The notes: generated by a model from the sequence alone, not told the origin. A DNA stretch of 60,667 nt from Chelatococcus sambhunathii (GCA_031316315.1 JADBEO010000022.1:1-60667); one strand, 5' to 3'. Shown: positions 45,718 to 53,860, counted from the first letter of the stretch. A program made the numbers and translations.

Positions 45718-46560
45718 TCAGCGCGCGGTGAGGATCGGCGCGGGGCTCGACTTGAGCATCGCCTGCGTCACGCCGCCGAAGAGCCACTCCTGGATCGGCG
45801 AGTGCACGAAGGCGCCCATGACGATCAGGTCCGCGCGAAACAGTCCGGCCTGCTCTCGGAGACGTTCCGAGACGTCGCGGCCGGCGGCGAGCTCCTTGGC
45901 GACGGCGTTGACCCCGTGCCGCGAGAGCGCCGCCGCGAGATCCGCGCCGGCCGCGCTTCGCGACAGGTCCTTCTCGCCGACATAGCAGACGATCTCGACG
46001 TCCGTCGCAGCTTTCAGGAACGGCATCGCCGCGCCGACGGCCCGCGAGGCGGCCGCGCTTCCGTCCCAGGCCACGATCACCCGGTCGCAGGAGAACGCCG
46101 TGACGTCTTTGGGAACGATGATCGTCCCTCGCCCGCCCTCGAACAGAATGGCTCGAAGCAGGCCGCCATCGACCGTGAGCGCGCTGGCGTCGGCGTCGAG
46201 GACGGTGATGTCGGCGACGCGGGCCTGGGCGAGCGCACGCGACTTGAGTTCGGCGAAGCTCAGTTGATCATCGTCCGTGTCGCAGACGATGCCGGCCATC
46301 GTCGAATCCGCCCTCGCCTGGTCCGAAATCGCCGCGACGAGTTCGCGAAGCCTACGGTTCTCCGCTGCGACAAGCCCGCGCACCAGCCCCGACGTACGAC
46401 CCGACGGCAGGTCCAGCTTCACGGATCCGGCCTGGACCATGACGTGCGCGCCCGCCGTCTGAGCCATCGACAGGCCATAAGCGAGCGCGGACGACGTCGA
46501 GCCATCGCCCTCTTCGTGGATGACGATGAGAACGTTCTTGATGTCGAATTGCTGTCGCAT
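45718..46560 (-). CDS. Universal stress protein, divergent tandem type
   Basis: A 280-aa two-domain Usp. The first domain opens FDIKNVLIVIHEEGDGSTSSALAYGLSMA. The second contains CDRVIVAWDGSAAASRAVGAAMPFLK and ends RADLIVMGAFVHSPIQEWLFGGVTQAML. It is much less similar to the paralog pair at 32525 and 46703 than they are to each other. ATG at 46560 is used; the FNR-type box at 46616-46629 is 62.5 bp upstream. It is a single transcription unit, with the plus-strand kinase fragment ending in the facing direction. Confidence 0.9.
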   Translation of the reverse strand: MRQQFDIKNVLIVIHEEGDGSTSSALAYGLSMAQTAGAHVMVQAGSVKLDLPSGRTSGLVRGLVAAENRRLRELVAAISDQARADSTMAGIVCDTDDDQLSFAELKSRALAQARVADITVLDADASALTVDGGLLRAILFEGGRGTIIVPKDVTAFSCDRVIVAWDGSAAASRAVGAAMPFLKAATDVEIVCYVGEKDLSRSAAGADLAAALSRHGVNAVAKELAAGRDVSERLREQAGLFRADLIVMGAFVHSPIQEWLFGGVTQAMLKSSPAPILTAR

Positions 46561-46615
46561 GACGGCCTCCGCTTGTCTGACGATGGCACGCTCGCTCGAT
46601 GGCGCGCCGAAGACA

Positions 46616-46629
46616 TTGACGTTCGTCAA
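46616..46629. promoter_or_regulatory. FNR/FixK box upstream of second usp gene
   Basis: TTGAC-GTTC-GTCAA, a full consensus match, centred 62.5 bp upstream of the stress protein start at 46560, between the two neighbouring usp genes. Confidence 0.85.
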
Positions 46630-46702
46630 AGGCTGACGTTTTTCCGCGGCGCCGAGGCGAAAGCGCTCGCCTCCACCGCTCGACGCGAGGCGCGCGGCGA
46701 CG

Positions 46703-47545
46703 TCAGTGCGACATGAGCAGGCACGCCCTGCTGGTCTCCAGCAGATCCCGCGTCGCTCCCCCAAAGAACCATTCGCGCATCCGGCTGTGACCGTAGGCGC
46801 CGGACACGATAAGATCCGCGCCCATCTCGACCGAGAGATCACTGAGTTCGTCGGCGATCGACGTGGTCTCACCGGCTCGGATCGAGGGACGGCAGTTCAC
46901 GCCGTGGCCGGCGAGCCATGCGCAAACGTCTTCCGCGCCCTCGTCGCTCGGGGCTGAGGTGACCGCCACGACATGGACCTCGTGGGCGCGCTTCAGGAAA
47001 GGAAGCGCGTCACGAACAGCCCGTCGCGCCTCACGCGTATCCTTCCACGCGACCACGATGGTGCGGGCCGCGAGATAATCCTTTTCCGGAGGGATGACGA
47101 GAATCGGCCGCCCGCACTCCATCGCGACGGCGGCTGGCGAAACGCCGAGATTCGGGTCGCGCTCGTCATAGGTCGCCCACCGACCGACGACGATCAGGTC
47201 GGCGGCCCGCGCCTGTTCGATCAGGAAGCGCTCCGGGTGCGCAAAGGCCGAGCGCCACTCGACGTCATTGCGCCCGCCCGCGGCGGCTTCGAAAGCGCGC
47301 TTGGCCGCCGCCAGATCGCCGCTCGCCCGTAAACGCTCCTCGTCGGTGACTTCCTCGGCCACGTTGGGCAGTCCGTCCGAATAGATCGGCGCGATCAGCT
47401 GTTCGGCCGCGACGCCGATGAGCCGCGCGCCGAACTCGTCAGCCAGAGAGGCGGCCAACCTGCCCCTCGCCTCGGCCCACGGTCCGAGATCGAGATGCGC
47501 CATGATGCTGGCGAAACCGGAGGCGTCGGGCTTACGAGCGGACAT
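46703..47545 (-). CDS. Tandem-domain universal stress protein, paralog
   Basis: A 280-aa two-domain Usp closely similar to the one at 32525-33364: both contain RNDVEWRS, the segment PERFLIxQARAADL, VVAWKDTREARRAV and SGAYGHSRxREWFFGG. ATG at 47545 has GGGAG 8 nt upstream and is preferred to a TTG at 47575. The FNR-type box centre is 67.5 bp upstream, and a separate perfect palindrome lies between box and start. Confidence 0.92.
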   Translation of the reverse strand: MSARKPDASGFASIMAHLDLGPWAEARGRLAASLADEFGARLIGVAAEQLIAPIYSDGLPNVAEEVTDEERLRASGDLAAAKRAFEAAAGGRNDVEWRSAFAHPERFLIEQARAADLIVVGRWATYDERDPNLGVSPAAVAMECGRPILVIPPEKDYLAARTIVVAWKDTREARRAVRDALPFLKRAHEVHVVAVTSAPSDEGAEDVCAWLAGHGVNCRPSIRAGETTSIADELSDLSVEMGADLIVSGAYGHSRMREWFFGGATRDLLETSRACLLMSH

Positions 47546-47561
47546 GACGAGAGCTCCCATC

Positions 47562-47577
47562 GCTTGAATATTCAAGC
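47562..47577. promoter_or_regulatory. 16-bp perfect palindrome in usp leader
   Basis: GCTTGAATATTCAAGC is a perfect inverted repeat, with TTGA-N4-TCAA spacing that differs from the FNR class. It covers the expected transcription start of the usp gene (about 47571), a good place for a repressor or a 5' hairpin. Confidence 0.45.
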
Positions 47578-47605
47578 CATCTTCGCCCCGCTCGCCTGTC
47601 CGTCA

Positions 47606-47619
47606 TTGACCTTCGTCAA
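47606..47619. promoter_or_regulatory. FNR/FixK box at the cytochrome c/usp junction
   Basis: TTGAC-CTTC-GTCAA, a full consensus match. It overlaps the stop codon of the cytochrome gene and is centred 67.5 bp upstream of the stress protein start at 47545. Confidence 0.85.
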
Positions 47620-47981
47620 ACCGCCTCGAACCGCTCAAGGCGCCGGGTTTCAAGCGATTTGAGGTAGGCGATCAGATCGGTAATCTGGTCGCTGTCGAAC
47701 TGGAATTGCGGCATGGACGGGTGGCCCGTAAGGATACCTTCGGTGAAGGCCCCGGCCAGCGTCTCGACCGGGTAGCGATGATGCAGGGTCCGGAACGGCG
47801 GGGCGATCCGCAGCGGGCTTGATCCGCTGCGGCCGATCGCATGGCACATGGCGCAGTTGGTCTTCGCGAACGTCCGCCCGCGTTGCTCGGCAGGTTCGAG
47901 CGCCGCCGCCGACGAAGCGGCGCAGGCCGCGAGAAGTCCGACGACCACCGCCGTTTTCAGATGCGCAAGAACGTCAGCCAC
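47616..47981 (-). CDS. Class I c-type cytochrome
   Basis: A 121-aa secreted haem protein. A signal peptide (VVVGLLAACAASSAAA, cleavage near residue 27) is followed by TNCAMCHAIG, the C-x2-CH haem-binding site, and by MPQFQFDSDQITDLIAYLKSL, whose M is the likely axial ligand. It probably acts as a periplasmic electron carrier. The start overlaps the zeta-inhibitor gene by 8 bp, and its stop overlaps the promoter box of the next operon. It is the last gene of the usp-zeta-cytochrome unit. Confidence 0.92.
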   Translation of the reverse strand: MADVLAHLKTAVVVGLLAACAASSAAALEPAEQRGRTFAKTNCAMCHAIGRSGSSPLRIAPPFRTLHHRYPVETLAGAFTEGILTGHPSMPQFQFDSDQITDLIAYLKSLETRRLERFEAV

Positions 47982-48294
47982 GCGGATGCGCGTCCTTCAA
48001 CGCGCCGAGCCGCTCCAGCTTGCGCCGGAGCCGCTCTTCGGACGCCTTCACGCCGCTCACGCCGCGGCGCGCGAGATCGGCCTGCGCGTCCGCAATCAAC
48101 GTCTCGTCGGTCTTCCGCTCGATATTGGAGAGCATCAGATCCCGCGCGTACTCCTCCGCCGCCTCGCCGCGCAGGCCGATGAGACGAGCGACCCACCGGC
48201 CGAACGTCCGGTCGCGGCGCGCATGCGCCTGAAACTCGGCGTCGCGCTCATGCGCGAAGCCGGCTTCCGCGGCGCGCTCCCTGGCGTCCAGCAT
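47974..48294 (-). CDS. F1-ATPase inhibitor zeta-subunit-like protein
   Basis: A 106-aa helical protein of the DUF1476/ATPase-inhibitor zeta family. LDARERAAEAGFAHERDAEFQAHARRDRTFGRW matches the family's inhibitory N-terminus, and ARLIGLRGEAAEEYARDLMLSNIERK and ADLARRGV match its core. In Paracoccus-type bacteria, zeta blocks ATP hydrolysis by F1Fo synthase. It lies between a universal stress protein and a cytochrome gene in a unit controlled by an FNR-type box, so it may protect ATP during oxygen loss. Whether another copy exists in the genome is unknown. Confidence 0.82.
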   Translation of the reverse strand: MLDARERAAEAGFAHERDAEFQAHARRDRTFGRWVARLIGLRGEAAEEYARDLMLSNIERKTDETLIADAQADLARRGVSGVKASEERLRRKLERLGALKDAHPRG

Positions 48295-48295
48295 G

Positions 48296-48859
48296 TCAGC
48301 CGATCCCCGCGCCGGGGCGACCGGCTTCGACGTTCGAAGTTCCTGGCTGCGTCGCCGCCGCCGGCGGTCTGCGCAGCACGAGGACCGGGATGTCGGAATG
48401 CGTCAGAACCTTCTGGGTGACCGAACCCAGCACGATGGCGGCGAGGCCGCGACGGCCATGGCTCGCCATGGCGATGAGATCGCAATTCCGCTCCCGAGCG
48501 ACCCCGATGATCTCCTCATGGGGCTGATCCGCCCATTTGCGCACCGCGAAGTACGGCACCCCGGCGTCTTCGGCCCAGCCGCAGGCCTGCCCGAGCAGGT
48601 TCTCGGCATGCGCCTCGGCATAGCGCTCGTACTCTTTGCGGCTGGATTCGAGCATGTCCGTGGAGATCGTCAGCGGTTGGAACGGCTCGACGACAGTCAG
48701 GAACACGACGGACGCGCCGGTGGACGAGGCGAGTTTGAGAGCCTCGAAAACAGCCTCCTGGCTGAGCGCGCTTCCATCGGTTGGGACCAGGATGCGCTCG
48801 TAGGGGGGCTGCGCCCTCTGGACCTCGACATCTATGACAGCGACTGCGGATGGCGGCAT
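48296..48859 (-). CDS. Single-domain universal stress protein
   Basis: A 187-aa Usp with one fold: YERILVPTDGSALSQEAVFEALKLA opens it, and CDLIAMASHGRRGLAAIVLGSVTQKVLTHSDIPVLV is the complete ATP-binding G-x2-G-x9-G(S/T) pattern. ATG at 48859 is chosen because the box at 48921-48934 is then 68.5 bp upstream. It is first in the unit with the zeta inhibitor and the cytochrome, with 1 bp between genes. Confidence 0.93.
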   Translation of the reverse strand: MPPSAVAVIDVEVQRAQPPYERILVPTDGSALSQEAVFEALKLASSTGASVVFLTVVEPFQPLTISTDMLESSRKEYERYAEAHAENLLGQACGWAEDAGVPYFAVRKWADQPHEEIIGVARERNCDLIAMASHGRRGLAAIVLGSVTQKVLTHSDIPVLVLRRPPAAATQPGTSNVEAGRPGAGIG

Positions 48860-49194
48860 CTGACGCTCCTCTGGCTGACGGGCTTTGGAGCGAAAGTGGA
48901 GGAAGGCCGGGGCGCAGGCATTGATCAGGATCAACTGCGCCACACGCGCGGCACCCGCACGCGTCAGAGCAAGCCGCGCTCGTCTTCGATGGCGGATCTA
49001 GACGTCGCCCTTTTTGGCGGCGATCAAAAACTTCATCGGTTCCCGCGCGGCTTGCGCCATCAGCCCGCCGCCTTGCGGCCGCGCTTCGCAGAAGCGACCT
49101 TCGCCGCGGCGGCGCGCTGCTGTGCGAGGCGCATTTTTCTGGCCGGCGCCGAGCGAGCCGCCGCATCGTTCGGGACGATCCAGAGAGTTGAGGA
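48860..49194. other. Interval without a confident gene
   Basis: This 335-bp stretch holds the FNR-type box at 48921-48934 and otherwise no convincing gene. Minus-strand ORFs are present: a 66-codon frame ending MKFLIAAKKGDV at 48998, and a short basic one ending KRGRKAAG. Neither has a family match or clear ribosome-binding site. Confidence 0.6.
48921..48934. promoter_or_regulatory. FNR/FixK box of the usp-zeta-cytochrome unit
   Basis: TTGAT-CAGG-ATCAA, a full consensus match and perfect in both half-sites. It is centred 68.5 bp upstream of the stress protein start at 48859. Confidence 0.88.
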
Positions 49195-49581
49195 TCACGA
49201 GCGATCGATTTCGCCCTCCGCCACCAAGACCTCATGAGCGGCCTTGAAAGCGTCGAGACCCGCAGGGATGCCGCAATAGACGGTCGCGTGGAGCAGGATC
49301 TCCTTGATCTCGTCCACGGTGACGCCGTTCGCCAACGCGCCCTTGACGTGGAGCTTCAGCTCAGCGGGCTTTGACAGCGCGGTCAGCATGGCGAGATTCA
49401 GCATCGACCGCGTCTTTCGGTCGAGGCCGTCCCGGCTCCAGGCATAGCCCCAGCACCATTCCGTCGTGATGTTCTGAAACGCCATCATGAAATCATCCGC
49501 CCGGGCCATCGAGCCATCGACATAATCGGCTCCAAGCACCTCTCGGCGGATCTTCAGGCCTTTCTCGAACTGTTCGCTCAC
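49195..49581 (-). CDS. Carboxymuconolactone decarboxylase family protein
   Basis: A 128-aa helical protein of the CMD/AhpD-like superfamily, PcaC-like in length and in its end EIKEILLHATVYCGIPAGLDAFKAAHEVL. The E-x-x-x-H-x4-C segment common to the family is present. GTG at 49581 is chosen because it has an AAGGA sequence upstream and begins at the conserved fold. It lies 37 bp after the LysR gene on the same strand, so the two form a unit. Whether it decarboxylates carboxymuconolactone here is unproven. Confidence 0.85.
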   Translation of the reverse strand: MSEQFEKGLKIRREVLGADYVDGSMARADDFMMAFQNITTEWCWGYAWSRDGLDRKTRSMLNLAMLTALSKPAELKLHVKGALANGVTVDEIKEILLHATVYCGIPAGLDAFKAAHEVLVAEGEIDRS

Positions 49582-49618
49582 GCTCTGGTCCTTCCTTGAT
49601 TCTTTACGGCCGCCGCCC

Positions 49619-50503
49619 TCACCCCTCCCGAAGGGACGGACGGAAAGGCGCGGTGGAGGGAAGCGCGCGGGAGATGAACTGCGCAAGATGTTCGGCGGCG
49701 TCCGAGACGCCCGCGGGGCGACGCAGCAGCATGAGGTCGATGCCGGGAAGCTTCGGCATGCCGTCTTCTTCGCCGAGCCGGCGCATGCCGGGCGCCACTG
49801 CGCATTGCGGGAACACCGAGACTGCGAGCCGCGCCAGCACTGCGGCCTGGAGGCCGGCGATCGTGTCGCTCACGGTGCGGATCGCCCATTTGCGCCCGAC
49901 CGAGGACAGCGCCTCGAGCGCGCGTTGCCGATAGACGCTGCCGGCTGGAAGCACCGCGAGGGGCGTCGGGTCGGTGAGCTCCGGCCGGGCGCCGCGCGCC
50001 GCGACCCAGACCAGAGGCTCGCGGCGCACCGTCTCGCCCCCGTGGAGATCCGGCTGTTCGGTCAGGATCGCGATGTCGAGGCGGTCGCGCATCAGCTCTG
50101 AGTGCAGATGCACGCTGCGACGGCAGTGCAGCTGGATCTCGACCTCCGGATAGACGTGGGAAAACCGGCTGAGCACCTCGGGAAGCAGATAGGCGGCGTA
50201 GAGGTCCGGCGTGCCGAGCGTCACATGCCCAGCGACGCTCGGCGCTGCGAAGCGGGCCTTGGCCTCCTCGGAGAGCTTCAGCATCGCGCGGGCGTATTCG
50301 AGCAGGATCTCGCCGTCCGCCGTCAGCGCGATGCGACGCCGGTCGTGGGCGAATACGGCGCGGCCGAGCTGCGCCTCGAGACGGTTCATCTGATGGGTAA
50401 CCGCCGATTGGGTCCGGCCCACCGCGCGGCCGGCGGAGGTCACGCTCCCGGTGTCGACGATCGCGACGAAGCTGCGGAGCAATGCGAGGTCGAGGTCCGG
50501 CAT
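49619..50503 (-). CDS. LysR-type regulator of the TTT operon
   Basis: A 294-aa LysR regulator. The N-terminal winged HTH reads LDLALLRSFVAIVDTGSVTSAGRAVGRTQSAVTHQMNRLEAQLG. The effector domain follows, including VTLGTPDLYAAYLLPEVLSRF. It is divergent from the tctC-led operon with a 227-bp gap, the classic arrangement in which the regulator controls the neighbouring genes. It is followed by the CMD-family gene. The ligand is unknown. Confidence 0.92.
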   Translation of the reverse strand: MPDLDLALLRSFVAIVDTGSVTSAGRAVGRTQSAVTHQMNRLEAQLGRAVFAHDRRRIALTADGEILLEYARAMLKLSEEAKARFAAPSVAGHVTLGTPDLYAAYLLPEVLSRFSHVYPEVEIQLHCRRSVHLHSELMRDRLDIAILTEQPDLHGGETVRREPLVWVAARGARPELTDPTPLAVLPAGSVYRQRALEALSSVGRKWAIRTVSDTIAGLQAAVLARLAVSVFPQCAVAPGMRRLGEEDGMPKLPGIDLMLLRRPAGVSDAAEHLAQFISRALPSTAPFRPSLREG

Positions 50504-50730
50504 CCCGATGAGGCTCCTTCATCGCCAGGATGCACATAATGAACTTTGTTGTCGCCAGACGTGCATGTACCTTCGTCTGAACGCAAGAAGGCTCGCCCCG
50601 TCGGAGCAGGCTCCGCCGGCGCCGAAAGGGCGGACTTCCACATAAGAGACCCCCGGACAACGGGGCGAAGCGACGTGGGCGACGACCGGGACAACCCGGC
50701 GGAACGACCTGCGCGCAAGGGAGGAAAGCC

Positions 50731-51687
50731 ATGAACGTCAGCAGACGAGAGGTCCTCGTCGGCGGCGCGACGGTCGCCGTCGCGTGCGTCGCCGGCCCCG
50801 CATTCGCGGAAGACTATCCGAGCCGTCCGATCGAGCTTGTGGTGCCCTGGGGTCCAGGCGGCGGCGCGGACCAGCTCGCGCGCAAGATCGCCCAGCTCGG
50901 CGAGCCCGAGATCGGCAAGCCGATGCCGGTGGTGAACATCCCCGGCGGCACCGGCGCGACCGGCATGGCGAAGCTCCTGTCGAACCCCGCTGACGGCCAG
51001 ACGGCGGCGATCTACATCGCGGACGCGCATGCGCTGCTCGCAGGCAAGAGCCCGCGTTGGACGATGGAGGACATCGCCCCCGTCGCGGTGCTGATCCAGG
51101 CGCCGTCCTTCATCTTCGTCGCGCAAGACAGTCCCCACAAGACGTGGGACGACTTCGCGAAGGCCGCCAAGGAGCAGCCCGGCGCGCTGAAGGTCGCGAC
51201 GCTCGGCTTCGGCAGCGTTGACGACTTCACGCTGAGCTTCCTCGCCTCCAAGGGCGTGAAGGTGAACCAGGTGCCGTTCTCCAAGCCGAGCGAGCGCTAC
51301 GTCTCGATCCTCGGCGGCCACGCCGACGCGCTCTACGAGCAGGCCGGCGACGTCGGCAGCTTCCTCGCCGGCAAGCAGATGCGCCCGCTTCTGGTGTTCG
51401 GCTCCGAGCGCTTCGCGGCCTTCCCCGACGTCCCCTGCTCGAAGGAGGCGGGGTTCGACATCGCGCTTCCCCAGTTCCGCGCGATCGTGGTGCGCGGCGG
51501 GACGCCCCCGGAGCGCGTAAAGAAGCTGTCGGACGCGCTCGAGAAGGTCGCGGCGACGGACGGCTACAAGGCCTTCCTCAAGGAGCAGTTCGCGAAAGAG
51601 GACAGCTTCATCGGCTCGGCGGGTGCCGGCGCCTTCGTGGCGAAGCAGCTCGACGACATGAAGGCCGCCATCAAACAGGCGAGCTGA
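50731..51687 (+). CDS. tctC: Tripartite tricarboxylate transporter, binding protein TctC
   Basis: A 318-aa periplasmic receptor. The export signal MNVSRREVLVGGATVAVACV contains SRREVLVG, which resembles a twin-arginine motif. The mature protein opens DYPSRPIELVVPWGPGGGADQLAR, the family signature for TTT receptors, and has GGTGATGMAKLLSNPADG. It captures a carboxylate and passes it to TctA/TctB. It starts 28 nt after AAGGGAGG-like spacing and is the first gene in a run of seven on the plus strand. Confidence 0.95.
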   Translation: MNVSRREVLVGGATVAVACVAGPAFAEDYPSRPIELVVPWGPGGGADQLARKIAQLGEPEIGKPMPVVNIPGGTGATGMAKLLSNPADGQTAAIYIADAHALLAGKSPRWTMEDIAPVAVLIQAPSFIFVAQDSPHKTWDDFAKAAKEQPGALKVATLGFGSVDDFTLSFLASKGVKVNQVPFSKPSERYVSILGGHADALYEQAGDVGSFLAGKQMRPLLVFGSERFAAFPDVPCSKEAGFDIALPQFRAIVVRGGTPPERVKKLSDALEKVAATDGYKAFLKEQFAKEDSFIGSAGAGAFVAKQLDDMKAAIKQAS

Positions 51688-51691
51688 TCCC

Positions 51692-52249
51692 ATGACCGAC
51701 GCTTCGGCTGGAGGACACTCCGGCATGGGCGCGCGGCTCATGGCTTCGCTGCCCTACATCCTTCTGCTCGCCGTCACCGCCTGGCTGTGGTCGGTCGCGA
51801 ACACGATCGAGTTCGACGCCCGTCCCGGCGCGCTCGGTCCGGATTTCTGGCCAAAGGCCGCGCTCCTACTGATGGGCGCGCTGTCGGCGTTCCAGATCGC
51901 CTGGGCGCTGATGGCCTCGTCGGACGCCCAAGCCGTCGGCATGGCCGCGGGGCTTGACGAGGAGGACGGGGACGACGCGCCGCGGAGACCGCTGCTCCTC
52001 GCCCTCGGCGTCGGCCTGACGATCGTCTACGCCCTGACGCTCGACACGTTGGGATTCCCGATCGCCACCACAGCCTTCCTGATCGCCTTCATGTATGTCG
52101 GCGGCGCGCGCAATCACGTCGCGATCTGGGCCTCGAGCCTTGTGGGCGTCGCGCTCACCACAGCGCTCCTCATGAGGGTCGTCTACGTCTCTCTGCCGCG
52201 CGGCGTCCCGCCGTTCTCCGGCCTCGCCGACTTCATCACCGGCTTCTGA
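51692..52249 (+). CDS. tctB: TTT small membrane subunit TctB
   Basis: A 185-aa four-helix membrane protein (hydrophobic segments near residues 15-35, 47-67, 95-115 and 125-165) that partners TctA. It lies 4 bp after tctC and 11 bp before tctA. It has the usual length and position for TctB, though the family is poorly conserved in sequence. Confidence 0.9.
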   Translation: MTDASAGGHSGMGARLMASLPYILLLAVTAWLWSVANTIEFDARPGALGPDFWPKAALLLMGALSAFQIAWALMASSDAQAVGMAAGLDEEDGDDAPRRPLLLALGVGLTIVYALTLDTLGFPIATTAFLIAFMYVGGARNHVAIWASSLVGVALTTALLMRVVYVSLPRGVPPFSGLADFITGF

Positions 52250-52260
52250 GGGGACGGATC

Positions 52261-53844
52261 GTGACCGACATCCTCGTCCAGCTCGGAAACGGCTTCCTCG
52301 CCTGTCTCCATCCCACCACGATGCTGATGCTCGTCGTCGGCATCATCGTCGGGCTTCTGGTCGGCGTCCTTCCGGGCCTCACCCTCGTGATGGGCGTCGT
52401 GCTGTTCCTGCCCTTCACCTACAAAATGCAGGTCACCGACGCGATCGTGCTGCTCAGCGCGATGTATGTGTCGGGCACCTACGGCGGCGCCTTCACGTCG
52501 ATCCTGTTCCGGATACCCGGCGAGCCGATCCACGTGCCGTTGCTCTGGGACGGCTACGCGATGGCGCGCAAGGGCAAGCCCGCCCAAGCGCTCGGCTGGA
52601 CGCTGATCGCCGCATTCGTCGGCGGCCTCCTCTCGGCCGTCGCCATGGTTTTGCTGACGAAGCCGGTCGCGAGCTTCGCGCTGCGCTTCTCCTCGCCGGA
52701 ATATTTCGCGATTCTCGTGTTCGGACTGACGAGCGTCATCGCGCTCGGCAGCGGTTCGCTCGCCAACGCGTTGATCAGCCTGGCGCTCGGCCTCCTGATC
52801 GCCTCCGTCGGCACGGACGCGATCTACGGCGCCGAGCGCTTCACCTTCGGCATGCCGATCTTCGCCGACGGAATCGAGTTCCTCGTGGTGATGGTCGGCG
52901 CTTACGGCGTCGGCGAGGTGCTGACGCGCCTCGAACGCGGATTCTCCAGCAAGCCGCTGGCCGCGGTCGCGACGACTAAGACCAAATTGCCGAGCCTCGG
53001 CGAGATCGGCGCCGTGAAGTCCATGCTGCTGCGTTCGACCGTCATCGGCCACATCGTCGGGCTTATTCCCGGCGCAGGCGCGACCGTGGCTGCCTTCGTG
53101 TCCTACGGCGTGGAAAAGCAGTTCGGCCGCAAGCGCGCCGAGATGGGCTCCGGCGTCGTCGAAGGGATCGTCGCGCCGCAGAGCGCCGCGACCGCGTCTG
53201 TCGGCGGCGCGCTGATCCCGCTGCTGGCGCTCGGCATCCCGGGAAGCGGAGCGACCGCGGTGATCCTCGGCGCGTTCATGCTGCACGGCATCCAGCCGGG
53301 ACCGCAGATCATGGCGACCTCGTCGGCCATGGTCTACACGATCTTCGCGTCGATCTTCATCGGCATCGCCGTGATGTGCCTGATGGGCTACTTCGCGATC
53401 CGGCCGCTGGTGAAGATCCTCGACTTCCCCGAGTCGATCGTCTCGGCCTTCGTGATGCTGTTCTGCTTCGTGGGCGCGCTCGCGATCCGCAGCAACGTCA
53501 CCGACCTGTGGCTCATGATCGGCTTCGGAGCGCTCGGCTACCTGTTCGAGCGCTACGGGTTTCCGATCGCCCCGCTGGTGCTCGGCGTGATCCTCGGCCC
53601 GCTCGCCGAGGAAAGCTTTATGAACTCGATGATCAGCTTCTCGAACGACTGGACCGTGTTCTTCACGCGGCCGATCTCGGGGACCGTGATGGCGCTCGCT
53701 ATCCTGACCCTGTCGCTGCCGATCATCGGGTTGATCCGCAACCGGCGAAAGCCCGGCGCTTCGCTGGCCGCCGCTCCCGCCGCCGCGGCGGAGCCGAACA
53801 AGGCCGCCCCCGCGACCGCCGCCCCGCGCGCCGTCCGACCATAA
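52261..53844 (+). CDS. tctA: TTT large permease subunit TctA
   Basis: A 527-aa permease with about twelve helices. It opens with a leader and LLVGVLPGLTLVMGVVLFLPFTYKM, and the core has YVSGTYGGAFTSILFRIPGEP and IPGSGATAVILGAFMLHGIQPGP, the conserved TctA loops with repeated glycine and proline. It couples substrate uptake to an ion gradient. The start codon is GTG (52261). The tail is Ala/Pro-rich. It is followed after 16 bp by the aldehyde dehydrogenase gene. Confidence 0.95.
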   Translation: MTDILVQLGNGFLACLHPTTMLMLVVGIIVGLLVGVLPGLTLVMGVVLFLPFTYKMQVTDAIVLLSAMYVSGTYGGAFTSILFRIPGEPIHVPLLWDGYAMARKGKPAQALGWTLIAAFVGGLLSAVAMVLLTKPVASFALRFSSPEYFAILVFGLTSVIALGSGSLANALISLALGLLIASVGTDAIYGAERFTFGMPIFADGIEFLVVMVGAYGVGEVLTRLERGFSSKPLAAVATTKTKLPSLGEIGAVKSMLLRSTVIGHIVGLIPGAGATVAAFVSYGVEKQFGRKRAEMGSGVVEGIVAPQSAATASVGGALIPLLALGIPGSGATAVILGAFMLHGIQPGPQIMATSSAMVYTIFASIFIGIAVMCLMGYFAIRPLVKILDFPESIVSAFVMLFCFVGALAIRSNVTDLWLMIGFGALGYLFERYGFPIAPLVLGVILGPLAEESFMNSMISFSNDWTVFFTRPISGTVMALAILTLSLPIIGLIRNRRKPGASLAAAPAAAAEPNKAAPATAAPRAVRP

Positions 53845-53860
53845 CGACAGGAGACCGCCC

